Shown here one piece after another: positions 53,779 to 61,173 of a DNA stretch of 64,000 bases. The notes beneath the pieces were generated by a model. It was given only the letters and a program-made list of their open reading frames with translations, did no database searches and had not been told where the DNA came from. Origin of the DNA: Effusibacillus lacus (GTDB lineage: Bacteria > Bacillota > Bacilli > Tumebacillales > Effusibacillaceae); the NCBI RefSeq assembly GCF_002335525.1, contig NZ_BDUF01000008.1, positions 31,741-95,740 on the forward strand, given 5' to 3'. Numbering within the stretch: position 1 is the first letter of the stretch; the number at the start of each line of letters is the position of its first letter. Position numbers and translations under genes: made by a program.

Positions 53779-54486
53779 CTAACAATGATCCACAAATGTC
53801 TTAAATAATTGATAAAAAATCGGGTGCCGGCGCCACATATTCTCCGGGTGCCACTGAACACCCACCACATACCGATGAGCAGGACTTTCAACCGCTTCTA
53901 TTACACCGTCCGGTGCGGTTCCCGATACGACAAATCCCGGTGCTGCATCCTTGATCGATTGATGATGAAAGCTGTTCACCCGGATCTGTTTCTTCCGGAA
54001 GATGGAGGCCAACTTCGTCCCCTCTTCAATCATCACCTCATGGGACGCATGCCAGCGGGGCGATTTTTGCATATGCTGAAGGACTTTTCTTTTCTGTACC
54101 GCCAAGTCCTGATACAAACTTCCACCAGCCGCCACATTCAGTACCTGCATACCCCGGCAGATGGCAAAGATCGGCTTGTCAAGCTGCAGGAAGGCTCTGG
54201 TCAGTTTCCACTCCATCTCGTCCCTCACAGGTGAAACTTCCCCCAGTTGGGGGATCGGTTCCTCCCCGAAGTAGGAAGGGTCCAAATCCACCCCTCCCGT
54301 CAGGAGCAGACCGTCCAACTGATCGGCCAACGTCTGGATCTCATCCTCTTCGGTCATCATCGGCAGCACCACAGGCATAGCGCCCGCTTGCAGAATGGCT
54401 GACGTGTAATCATCGCCCGCAAAGATCCCTTCAACACCCGAACGCAACGTCAAGACGGAAGCGGTAACTCCGATTCTTTTGCGCAT
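53779..54486 (-). CDS. Gamma-glutamyl-gamma-aminobutyrate hydrolase family protein (PuuD-like)
   Basis: A 235-residue class I amidotransferase-like hydrolase. KRIGVTASVLTLRSGVEGIF starts the fold, LDGLLLTGGVDLDPSYFGEEP is the family loop, Cys lies in IFAICRGMQVLNVAAGG near residue 113, and His/Glu in VGVQWHPENM near residue 215. The triad is complete. It probably cleaves a gamma-glutamyl bond. The substrate (gamma-Glu-GABA or a peptidoglycan-type peptide) is open; the neighbouring amj gene may hint at wall metabolism. Confidence 0.9.
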   Translation of the reverse strand: MRKRIGVTASVLTLRSGVEGIFAGDDYTSAILQAGAMPVVLPMMTEEDEIQTLADQLDGLLLTGGVDLDPSYFGEEPIPQLGEVSPVRDEMEWKLTRAFLQLDKPIFAICRGMQVLNVAAGGSLYQDLAVQKRKVLQHMQKSPRWHASHEVMIEEGTKLASIFRKKQIRVNSFHHQSIKDAAPGFVVSGTAPDGVIEAVESPAHRYVVGVQWHPENMWRRHPIFYQLFKTFVDHC

Positions 54487-54584
54487 AGGACCCTACCTCC
54501 AATACTCCAGATTCTTCCATGCAAGCGAAGGCCCTTTGGTTATCATCCTATGCACACGACATCCGGCAAGGTTCTCCGCTCGGG

Positions 54585-55847
54585 CTATTCCGCCCAGCTG
54601 TCCAGATAGCGCTTCTGCTCTTCCGTCAGTTCATCAATCCCGATACCCCAGGTCTTCAGGCGAAGCTTTGCCACATACTCATCGAGATGATCCGGCACCG
54701 AGTAGACCCTGGGTTGAAGTTCAGCCCGGTTCTCAACCACATGACGAAGCGCGAGCGCCTGCAGGGCGAATGTCATATCCATCACTTCTGCCGGGTGGCC
54801 GTCTCCTGCAGCCAGGTTGACCAACCGGCCTTCTGCCAGCAGATAGACTTTGCGTCCGTCGGCGAATGCAAACTCTTCAATGTTGTTGCGAACCGTTCGC
54901 ACTGTTTTTGCCATGCCGTGCAGGTCGTTCTTGTTGATCTCCACGTCAAAATGACCGGCATTGCAAAGTACGGCCCCATCCTTCATTACATAGAAATGTT
55001 CGGCGGTAATCACATCCTTGTTTCCCGTAACGGTGATAAAGAAATCCCCCACTCGGGCAGCGTCAATCAGCGGCATCACTTCAAATCCATCCATGACCGC
55101 TTCCACCGCTTTGATCGGGTCGATCTCCGTTACGACAACCTTCGCTCCCAGCCCCTTGGCACGCATGGCAACACCTTTGCCGCACCAGCCATATCCGACA
55201 ACTACCGCCGTCTTGCCGGATACCACCAGGTTGGTAGTCCGCATGATTCCATCCCAAACGGACTGACCTGTTCCGTACCGGTTGTCAAAAAGATATTTGC
55301 AGTACGCATCGTTTACAGCCATCATTGGAAACTGCAGCTTGCCTTCCTTCTCCATGGACCGCAGCCGGAGGATCCCTGTTGTCGTCTCCTCGCAACCGCC
55401 AAGTATAGATTTGGTCTGGTCCAACCGCTCACTGTGCAGAGTGGCTACCAGATCGCCCCCATCGTCAATGATGGCATCCGGTCGGAAGTCAAGCGCCATG
55501 TTGATGTGCTTCTTGTATTCCTCCATGCTGGCTCCGTACCATGCATATCCGTAGATCCCGCCATCTACCAGAGCCGCAACCACGTCATCCTGCGTAGACA
55601 AAGGATTGGAAGCCACCACCGCCACTTCCGCACCTCCCGCGTGAACTACCTTCGCCAGGTAAGCTGTCTTGGCCTCCAGATGGAGACATATGGTAACCTT
55701 CTTGCCTCGAAAGGGTTTATCCTTCTCAAACTGGTCTTTGATGCTGTTCAGCAGGGGCATGTGGGCAGCCACCCAATCAATTTTCAGCTTTCCCTGGGGG
55801 GCCAGTTTCAGATCACGAATTTGTGATTCCGCCGCTGTGATTGACAC
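54585..55847 (-). CDS. ahcY: Adenosylhomocysteinase (SAH hydrolase)
   Basis: The enzyme splits S-adenosylhomocysteine to adenosine and homocysteine with bound NAD. The 420-residue protein has LEAKTAYLAKV near residue 53, the CNIFSTQD-equivalent SNPLSTQDDV, the NAD site VVVGYGWCGKGVAMR near residue 215, and NAGHFDVEI near residue 295. It is the shorter archaeal/thermophile-type form. It ends DSWAE, without the Lys-Pro-Asp-His-Tyr tail of long forms. B. subtilis uses the Pfs/LuxS route instead, so this is a notable difference in methyl-cycle recycling. Confidence 0.96.
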   Translation of the reverse strand: MSITAAESQIRDLKLAPQGKLKIDWVAAHMPLLNSIKDQFEKDKPFRGKKVTICLHLEAKTAYLAKVVHAGGAEVAVVASNPLSTQDDVVAALVDGGIYGYAWYGASMEEYKKHINMALDFRPDAIIDDGGDLVATLHSERLDQTKSILGGCEETTTGILRLRSMEKEGKLQFPMMAVNDAYCKYLFDNRYGTGQSVWDGIMRTTNLVVSGKTAVVVGYGWCGKGVAMRAKGLGAKVVVTEIDPIKAVEAVMDGFEVMPLIDAARVGDFFITVTGNKDVITAEHFYVMKDGAVLCNAGHFDVEINKNDLHGMAKTVRTVRNNIEEFAFADGRKVYLLAEGRLVNLAAGDGHPAEVMDMTFALQALALRHVVENRAELQPRVYSVPDHLDEYVAKLRLKTWGIGIDELTEEQKRYLDSWAE

Positions 55848-55920
55848 CGTTCCATCACCTTTCCTTATGTCGCTGAATGGTCTTTTCCTACGGGTAAATT
55901 GTCACTTCGTATCATACCAG

Positions 55921-55971
55921 TAAACAAAGCCGTCCGCCAGCCTCCAGACACAGGCTCCAACGAACGGCTTT
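55921..55971 (-). terminator. codY terminator
   Basis: On the minus strand AAAGCCGTTCG pairs with CGGACGGCTTT across about 24 bases, followed by GTTTACTGG. It lies about 60 bases after the codY stop and before ahcY. Confidence 0.75.
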
Positions 55972-56032
55972 CCTTCCATCGGGTAAGTAAGTCTTTCCGG
56001 CCCGCCACCGGGGACACGCAGGACAAACTTTA

Positions 56033-56824
56033 TTAGCGGGTATGAAGTTTCTCCAACTGTTCCAGGAACAAGGGATTCAGAACTTTGATGTATGTCCCTT
56101 TCATGCCGAGCGAACGGGATTCAATGACCCCCGCCGATTCCAGTTTGCGGATGGCATTCACAATAACCGAACGGGTAATGCCAACCCGGTCGGCCACTTT
56201 GCTGGCAACCAGCAGCCCTTCGTTTCCTTCAAGCTCCTGGAAGATATGATGAATCGCTTCCTGTTCAGAGAAGGACAGGGACTCCAGTGCCATTGAAACC
56301 ACCGTGCGGTTTCTTGCCTGCAGCTGCACTTCTTCCTGTTGAGCCCGCATGATTTCGATTCCGACAACTGTTGCGCCGTATTCGGCCAAAATCAGATCGT
56401 CGTTGGTGAATTGTTTGTGCAAGCGCGCAAGCAGCAATGTGCCAAGACGTTGTCCGCCTGCACGGATCGGAACGATCGTGAGGTTCTTTTTCTTGAACAC
56501 TTCATTCTCTTCCTTGGAGAATACATAAAAGGGCTCTTTATCTTCAATGTTCTTGACAGTTTCGTCAATTTTCAACAAGCTTTCATTGAAATTCCCCGGA
56601 AACCGTTTTTCTACATTCATAATCTGGTTCCATTCCAGGGTCAATTCGTATTCAGCCACCCCGTAACCGAGGATGTTGCCATTTTTCTCTACGATGTAGA
56701 CGTTTGCCTTAATCATATCACTGAGCATCTTGGCCAGTTCTTTAAAGTCCACACCTTGCAAAGCCGATTTTTGCAACAGTCGATTAAATTCCTGGATTTT
56801 TTCCAAAAGAGGCAATTCAGTCAC
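56033..56824 (-). CDS. codY: Global regulator CodY
   Basis: CodY senses branched-chain amino acids (GAF domain) and GTP and represses stationary-phase genes. The 263-residue protein starts LLEKIQEFNRLLQKSA. It has the GAF region with YELTLEWNQIMNVEKRFPG, and the C-terminal winged HTH ASKVADRVGITRSVIVNAIRKLE with SRSLGMKGTYIKVLN. Length and ends are typical. It is monocistronic here, without the usual clp/hsl neighbours. A CodY-box-like sequence lies upstream at 56904-56918. Confidence 0.98.
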   Translation of the reverse strand: MTELPLLEKIQEFNRLLQKSALQGVDFKELAKMLSDMIKANVYIVEKNGNILGYGVAEYELTLEWNQIMNVEKRFPGNFNESLLKIDETVKNIEDKEPFYVFSKEENEVFKKKNLTIVPIRAGGQRLGTLLLARLHKQFTNDDLILAEYGATVVGIEIMRAQQEEVQLQARNRTVVSMALESLSFSEQEAIHHIFQELEGNEGLLVASKVADRVGITRSVIVNAIRKLESAGVIESRSLGMKGTYIKVLNPLFLEQLEKLHTR

Positions 56825-56903
56825 CTGCTTTTCCTATTTATTAAGTTCTGTACACCATATATAAAGTATTCCAAAAAAGAAAAAAATTCAAGTATTTTTC
56901 TCG

Positions 56904-56918
56904 AAATCTTCGAAAATT
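56904..56918 (-). promoter_or_regulatory. CodY-box-like sequence upstream of codY
   Basis: AAATCTTCGAAAATT matches the AATTTTCWGAAAATT consensus at about 11 of 15 positions and lies 80 bases before the codY start. It suggests autoregulation. The surroundings are AT-rich, so chance matches are possible. Confidence 0.35.
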
Positions 56919-57024
56919 AACAAAATGTTAAAAAAGACTAACCAAATGTAACAACTTCGACAAATACCGCCAATTTTCGATATCAATTCTATGATATACC
57001 GCTCTTTTCCAAAATTCAACCAGC

Positions 57025-57330
57025 TTAGTGATCGCCGTGGTTATTCCTTTTAGGATTCGTGATTTTCCAGCCTTCCTGCGGATATAACAGGTATTTGACC
57101 TCCACCCCGTCAAGCCAATCCATTTGCCGCTTGTCCACAAGCACTTCAAGTCCTCCGACATCCACAACTTCATCATGCCCGGTTCGGGTGGACAACACCA
57201 ATCCGTAATGCGCATGATCGCCGTGCACATGATCCACCATTACCCGTACCATCTTGCCTTCCCCATTGGGTCCGTCGAGGGCTTCCTGCATTTTTCGAAC
57301 AGCCAGTTTATTGAATGTAACATCAGCCAT
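57025..57330 (-). CDS. HesB/IscA-like (FeS biogenesis fold) protein
   Basis: A 101-residue protein: ADVTFNKLAVRKMQEALDG, then VRVMVDHVHGDHAHYGLVLST, DEVVDVGGLEVLVDKRQM and KITNPKRNNHGDH. The layout resembles small HesB/YneR-type proteins of Bacillales. The three conserved cysteines of true A-type carriers are absent, whereas His residues are plentiful, so it may bind a metal rather than Fe-S clusters. The ATG at 57330 follows AAAGGTGG. The assignment is tentative. Confidence 0.65.
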   Translation of the reverse strand: MADVTFNKLAVRKMQEALDGPNGEGKMVRVMVDHVHGDHAHYGLVLSTRTGHDEVVDVGGLEVLVDKRQMDWLDGVEVKYLLYPQEGWKITNPKRNNHGDH

Positions 57331-57393
57331 GTCTGTTTCCACCTTTCATTTTCCGAAAACTCATTATAGACAATTATTCACACAGAAACAAGA

Positions 57394-57420
57394 AACCAAA
57401 CAAAACACCCTCAGCGAGGG
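57394..57420 (-). terminator. Terminator of the lipoprotein gene
   Basis: On the minus strand CCCTC pairs with GAGGG around 3 bases, followed by TGTTTTGTTTGG. It lies 13 bases after the stop codon. Confidence 0.75.
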
Positions 57421-57432
57421 CGCTTACTCTCA

Positions 57433-57843
57433 TTACTGCAATTGTACCTGCCCGTTTCCGTCAATGGACATCTTATATTCTTTGAACACTTTCTCTTCCC
57501 CGGTGTTGGCGTTGCGCTGGACTACCTGCACCGTTCCGTCACCGCGAACTCTCGCCAGATACTCGTACCCAAACGCTGAGAAAAAGGAATGCTGGGCCAA
57601 TTCGGTGTTTTTCAATGCGTCCCAATTCATATTCAATTTGTCTTTTTGAGCAAGCAATGCCGCAAATTGCGGGTTGTTCGCCTTAAGTATGTCCACCTGC
57701 TGCTGGATGGCCACCTGCAGTTTGCCTCTTACTTCCGATTCGGCCGCTTCCTTGACCTGGTTTATTTTCTGATCCACCGCATTGATTCCCGTGCAGCCTG
57801 CCAGGGCAAACGAGAGAACCAACAAGCCGAGTATCTTTTTCAT
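57433..57843 (-). CDS. Hypothetical lipoprotein
   Basis: The 136-residue protein starts KKILGLLVLSFALAGCTG with lipobox LAGC (Cys near residue 16). A helical part (VDQKINQVKEAAESEVRGKLQVAIQ) and a small beta domain (YEYLARVRGDGTVQVVQRN) follow. I recognise no family. The ATG at 57843 has GGAGGAG 7 bases upstream. It starts 4 bases after the stop of the CbiX-like gene, so they are co-transcribed. Confidence 0.8.
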   Translation of the reverse strand: MKKILGLLVLSFALAGCTGINAVDQKINQVKEAAESEVRGKLQVAIQQQVDILKANNPQFAALLAQKDKLNMNWDALKNTELAQHSFFSAFGYEYLARVRGDGTVQVVQRNANTGEEKVFKEYKMSIDGNGQVQLQ

Positions 57844-57847
57844 TTTC

Positions 57848-58219
57848 CTACTCCTCCTTTGACAAGGCCTCATGAATCCGATCTTTGAGAACTTCCACAA
57901 TGCGCGGGTCGGGCCCTATCGGCTGTCCGAACCGCATCGTCATGCCTCGATAGTTGGCAACTTCCTCTTCGACTATGCGCTCTGCCTTTCTTACCAGGTA
58001 CCCATCCGACAAGAAATAGGGAACTGCCAATAAGCGGGTTACCCCTTTTTTCACACAGGTCAGCACCCCGGTGGGAATGTCAGGCGGTGTCGTGTCGAGG
58101 AATGCCACTTCTATCACTTCAATGTCTATGCGGTGGCGGATTTCCTCCGCCAATTGATACAAGCCCGCACTGGCATTCTCCATTGTGGAACCGTGCCCGA
58201 TTATGAGAATCCCATCCAT
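57848..58219 (-). CDS. CbiX/SirB-like sirohydrochlorin chelatase, single domain
   Basis: A 123-residue protein of the short CbiX type: GILIIGHGSTMENASAGL with the metal-inserting His near residue 9, EVAFLDTTPPDIPTGVLTCV, and LLAVPYFLSDGYLVRK (conserved PxFL loop; the second His of some members is replaced). It would insert Fe, Co or Ni into a sirohydrochlorin-like ring. No other tetrapyrrole gene is nearby, so the physiological metal is open. Confidence 0.88.
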   Translation of the reverse strand: MDGILIIGHGSTMENASAGLYQLAEEIRHRIDIEVIEVAFLDTTPPDIPTGVLTCVKKGVTRLLAVPYFLSDGYLVRKAERIVEEEVANYRGMTMRFGQPIGPDPRIVEVLKDRIHEALSKEE

Positions 58220-58244
58220 TCGTTTCCCCCCATAATCAATACGT

Positions 58245-59414
58245 TCAGATTTTATGAAAGTTCCGTTTTATGCTGACATTTTTCTGGCGGACTGCCAGCA
58301 GCACCAACAAGATGGCGCCAATCAAGGACGAAAAGGCGAAATAACGGTATGTTGAGAAGATCCCAAAATGATCCAACAGCCACCCGGCAGCATAGCTGGC
58401 CACCATTGTTCCGAGTCCGTTGGCAAATGCGGCATATATAGCCTGCGCTGTAACCTGTACCTCAATGGGCGTATTCTCTCTGATATAACTTGCAGCAATG
58501 GGCAAAAACAGTCCGACTGAAATCCCTTGCAGCAAAAAAAGTGCAATGACCATTCGGGGAGAAGGCTGCGATGCGTAATAATACCAGCGAATAGCCGACA
58601 CGGTTCCGGACAGGACGATCAAGGAAAGCATTCCGTAGCGCTTGGCAAACCTCCCGGCTACCCTCATAATGGGGGCTTCCGATCCCGCAAACAAGAGAAA
58701 TGCCGTGCCAACTCCGGCCACCGCACCGCCGATTGCCGTATAAAACAGTGAAAAATAGGAATTATTCGCATTGATCGGTCCGAAAATCAAGAAAGCGGCA
58801 ACCAGGAACACAATGTATTGGGGGATTCGCAAAAGCTTGCCCAACCCCGACCAGATGCTTGTGGACAAGGGCAATCCCTGGTGGGGAAGTGTAATCGCTA
58901 TTCCGACACATATTAGGAAAGCTCCCCCGTACAGGTAGAAAATTGACTGCAGTCCGACTGCTTCCGACAAATGTCCCGCAACCCACACTGCAATCGCAAA
59001 ACCGAGGGCTCCGTAAAGCCGCACGCTTCCGTAATCCCCTTTGACTTTCTGCACATGGGATAGTGTCACCGCGTCAATGATCGGCACAATCGCACTTTGA
59101 AACAAAACCAGAAACACATACAAAATCAGAAATGCTCTAAAAGTGTCTGCTACGGTAAACAGAAGTCCGGATACTGCTGCCAGCGTCAGTGTCAGAACCA
59201 GGATTTTTTTCTGCGCCTGAAACCGGTCGCTTACCATCCCCCAAAAGGGCTGCACCAGAATCGACACAATCGGGCCTGCAGCGAGCAAGGTCCCAATCTG
59301 CATCCCTGTCAGACCAAAGTCCTTCAGATACAGTGACAGCAAGGGAAGGTGCGCGCCAAACCCAAAAAACAACAAGAAGTAAAAAGCGCCAAGGCGGTAA
59401 GTGATGGTTCGCAT
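58245..59414 (-). CDS. MFS transporter (MFS_1-like, PPP/NHS-type)
   Basis: A 389-residue protein with twelve hydrophobic segments. LGAFYFLLFFGFGAHLPLLSLYLKDFGLTG, broken by polar turns, and PFWGMVSDRFQAQKKILVL (motif A) place it in the MFS_1-like group with phenylpropionate and nucleoside/sugar symporters. LPHQGLPLSTSIWSGLGKLL is the central loop. The substrate cannot be inferred. It starts 140 bases downstream of the desaturase gene. Confidence 0.86.
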   Translation of the reverse strand: MRTITYRLGAFYFLLFFGFGAHLPLLSLYLKDFGLTGMQIGTLLAAGPIVSILVQPFWGMVSDRFQAQKKILVLTLTLAAVSGLLFTVADTFRAFLILYVFLVLFQSAIVPIIDAVTLSHVQKVKGDYGSVRLYGALGFAIAVWVAGHLSEAVGLQSIFYLYGGAFLICVGIAITLPHQGLPLSTSIWSGLGKLLRIPQYIVFLVAAFLIFGPINANNSYFSLFYTAIGGAVAGVGTAFLLFAGSEAPIMRVAGRFAKRYGMLSLIVLSGTVSAIRWYYYASQPSPRMVIALFLLQGISVGLFLPIAASYIRENTPIEVQVTAQAIYAAFANGLGTMVASYAAGWLLDHFGIFSTYRYFAFSSLIGAILLVLLAVRQKNVSIKRNFHKI

Positions 59415-59467
59415 ATCTCCACCCTTTCAATTCCTCTTCCATTGTAACGAATCACTTGAAAAAAGAG

Positions 59468-59513
59468 AAGAAAATCCCCTGCGAAGCGGCAAACAACCAC
59501 TAACACAGGGGAG
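59468..59513 (-). terminator. Terminator of the desaturase gene
   Basis: On the minus strand CCCCTG pairs with CAGGGG across a loop of about 25 bases, followed by ATTTTCTTCTC. It lies between the desaturase and MFS genes. Confidence 0.6.
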
Positions 59514-59553
59514 AATGTTTCAGTCTGTCGTATGGGAGCGGTGATCCTTGTAT

Positions 59554-60495
59554 CTAAGCGCGGGCTTTGATCCTGTCCACAATGCGTTTCATGCGGTCAT
59601 AATAGGCAAGCAGCGCAAGCCGCTGTGTCTCTGCCTCCGAAAGTGACGGACGCAAGTCGCGAATGCCCCAGTAGTCGATCAGGATATCAATCACCTGGTT
59701 GAAGTAGTGCACGGGGCTGTAGTTGGCATGCTTGGCGATAATGCGTTCCCGTTCTTCAAAATCGGGCATAACGGCTCCCGGCATCCTGAAATCCTTGATT
59801 ACGGCAGCCACCAGGCTTACATAATTGGGTTCCAGCTCCAGATGAACCTTCACCGCATCCCGGTAGAACGTGTAATGAAGTGTCTCATCTTTCGCGAGTC
59901 GGCGCAATAAGGCGGACAGTTCCGGATCATGCGGCTGGGCCGCTTTTGCCACGTTCATGTAAAACACCATCGTGGCCAGCTCCTGGATGGTGGTATAAAT
60001 CATGGTTTCTATCGGCGTCTCGTAGTCCGGTTCCCAGCCCTGTTCCACCACTTGTTTGCGAATCCTGTGCAAATCCGCCGGATTCCCGTTGCGTGTGACA
60101 ATCAGGTATGTTTCCAGCAAAGTGCTGTGCTGGTCTTCCTCCGCCGTCCAAGTGTGAACAAAATCCTGAAGCGGCTGAAAAGATCCCTTGAAGGTGGTCT
60201 TCAAACCGCTGGTAAACCACGGCAGGTTCACCTCGGTCAGCATTGCGGTCTCAATGGCAACGTAGATCTCATCAGGAATCTTTCTCTGTTCCTTTGCCCA
60301 GGGTTCTGTTTTGAAACTGCGGCCTTGTTCCCAAGGAATATATTCGTGATAGCTCCAGTCGATATTGCGGGCCTGTTCGCGGTGGCGGACAAGCAGTTCC
60401 CGCAATCGGGCTTCCAGGCGCGGGTTGGCGTCTGACAATAGAATCATATGGCTTTTGCAGGCTCCTTCCAAGTTCTGTTTCTCTCTCGACTTCAT
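59554..60495 (-). CDS. Acyl-ACP (stearoyl-ACP-type) desaturase
   Basis: A 313-residue soluble di-iron desaturase, which introduces a double bond into acyl carrier protein-bound fatty acids. The ligand motifs are HTWTAEEDQHSTLLETYL (EExxH, near residue 126) and LAKDETLHYTFYRDAV (DExxH, near residue 212). IWQVEANRHG-like variants are not seen. The type is common in Actinobacteria and some Bacillales but absent from B. subtilis, which uses the membrane Des enzyme. The start is uncertain (ATG at 60495 or the internal one before ILLSDANPRL). It lies back to back with an acyl-CoA thioesterase gene. Confidence 0.92.
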   Translation of the reverse strand: MKSREKQNLEGACKSHMILLSDANPRLEARLRELLVRHREQARNIDWSYHEYIPWEQGRSFKTEPWAKEQRKIPDEIYVAIETAMLTEVNLPWFTSGLKTTFKGSFQPLQDFVHTWTAEEDQHSTLLETYLIVTRNGNPADLHRIRKQVVEQGWEPDYETPIETMIYTTIQELATMVFYMNVAKAAQPHDPELSALLRRLAKDETLHYTFYRDAVKVHLELEPNYVSLVAAVIKDFRMPGAVMPDFEERERIIAKHANYSPVHYFNQVIDILIDYWGIRDLRPSLSEAETQRLALLAYYDRMKRIVDRIKARA

Positions 60496-60622
60496 CCATC
60501 ATACCCTATCCGTCCGCAGAAAGACATGGATACAGATGGAAAAATCAAAATTTTTCACATAATTGGTATCTGGTCCCGAATGGTGTAGACTGATTACGAT
60601 TACAGCGAAAAGGAGTGGCAGC

Positions 60623-61105
60623 ATGCTGATGAAACCAAAACCACCTTCCGAGTCCCGAACGGAAATGAACGATATTATCCTGCCCGCCCAGACCAATAAC
60701 CATGGAACCATCTTCGGCGGTGAAGTCATGTCCTATGTGGACCGTATTGCGGCTATCGCAGCCACCCGACACTGCGGCAAAAGCGTGGTCACCGCTTCTT
60801 TTGACAGTCTGGATTTCCTGGCTCCGATCCGGCTGGGCGAGATCATTATCCTGCGGGCTTCCGTCACGTGGACGGGACGCACTTCCATGGAAGTGATGGT
60901 CACCATTGAAGGAGAGAATGTCGAGCGAGGCGAGCGGCGGGTTACGGGCGTCTCTTTCCTGACTTTTGTCGCCATAGATGAGAACGGGCGTCCTACGGAA
61001 GTTCCCCCCATTCTTCCGGAAACAGAGGAAGAGAAATACCAGTTTGAACTGGCGAAGAAGCGGGCCGCTCACCGCAAACGCCGCCGGGCAGGGTTTGATT
61101 TCTAA
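60623..61105 (+). CDS. Acyl-CoA thioesterase (hot-dog fold)
   Basis: The 160-residue protein has the hot-dog signature ILPAQTNNHGTIFGGEVMSYVDRIAAIAATRHC near the start, split by the conserved Asn/His-Gly, and FLAPIRLGEIIILRASVTWTGRTSMEV, typical of YkhA/YciA-type long-chain acyl-CoA hydrolases. GGAGT lies 6 bases before the ATG at 60623. It is divergent from the desaturase gene, so both may serve fatty acid metabolism, and convergent with alaS. Confidence 0.93.
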   Translation: MLMKPKPPSESRTEMNDIILPAQTNNHGTIFGGEVMSYVDRIAAIAATRHCGKSVVTASFDSLDFLAPIRLGEIIILRASVTWTGRTSMEVMVTIEGENVERGERRVTGVSFLTFVAIDENGRPTEVPPILPETEEEKYQFELAKKRAAHRKRRRAGFDF

Positions 61106-61160
61106 AAAGCCGTTTCCCGTAGAGACACCCTGCCGGTGCGGTCTCACGGGAAACGGCTTT
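61106..61160. terminator. Bidirectional terminator between thioesterase and alaS
   Basis: AAAGCCGTTTCCCGT (61106-61120) is the exact complement of ACGGGAAACGGCTTT (61146-61160). A 15-bp stem with a 25-base loop ends both convergent genes. Confidence 0.93.
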
Positions 61161-61173
61161 CATTCTGCTTGGC

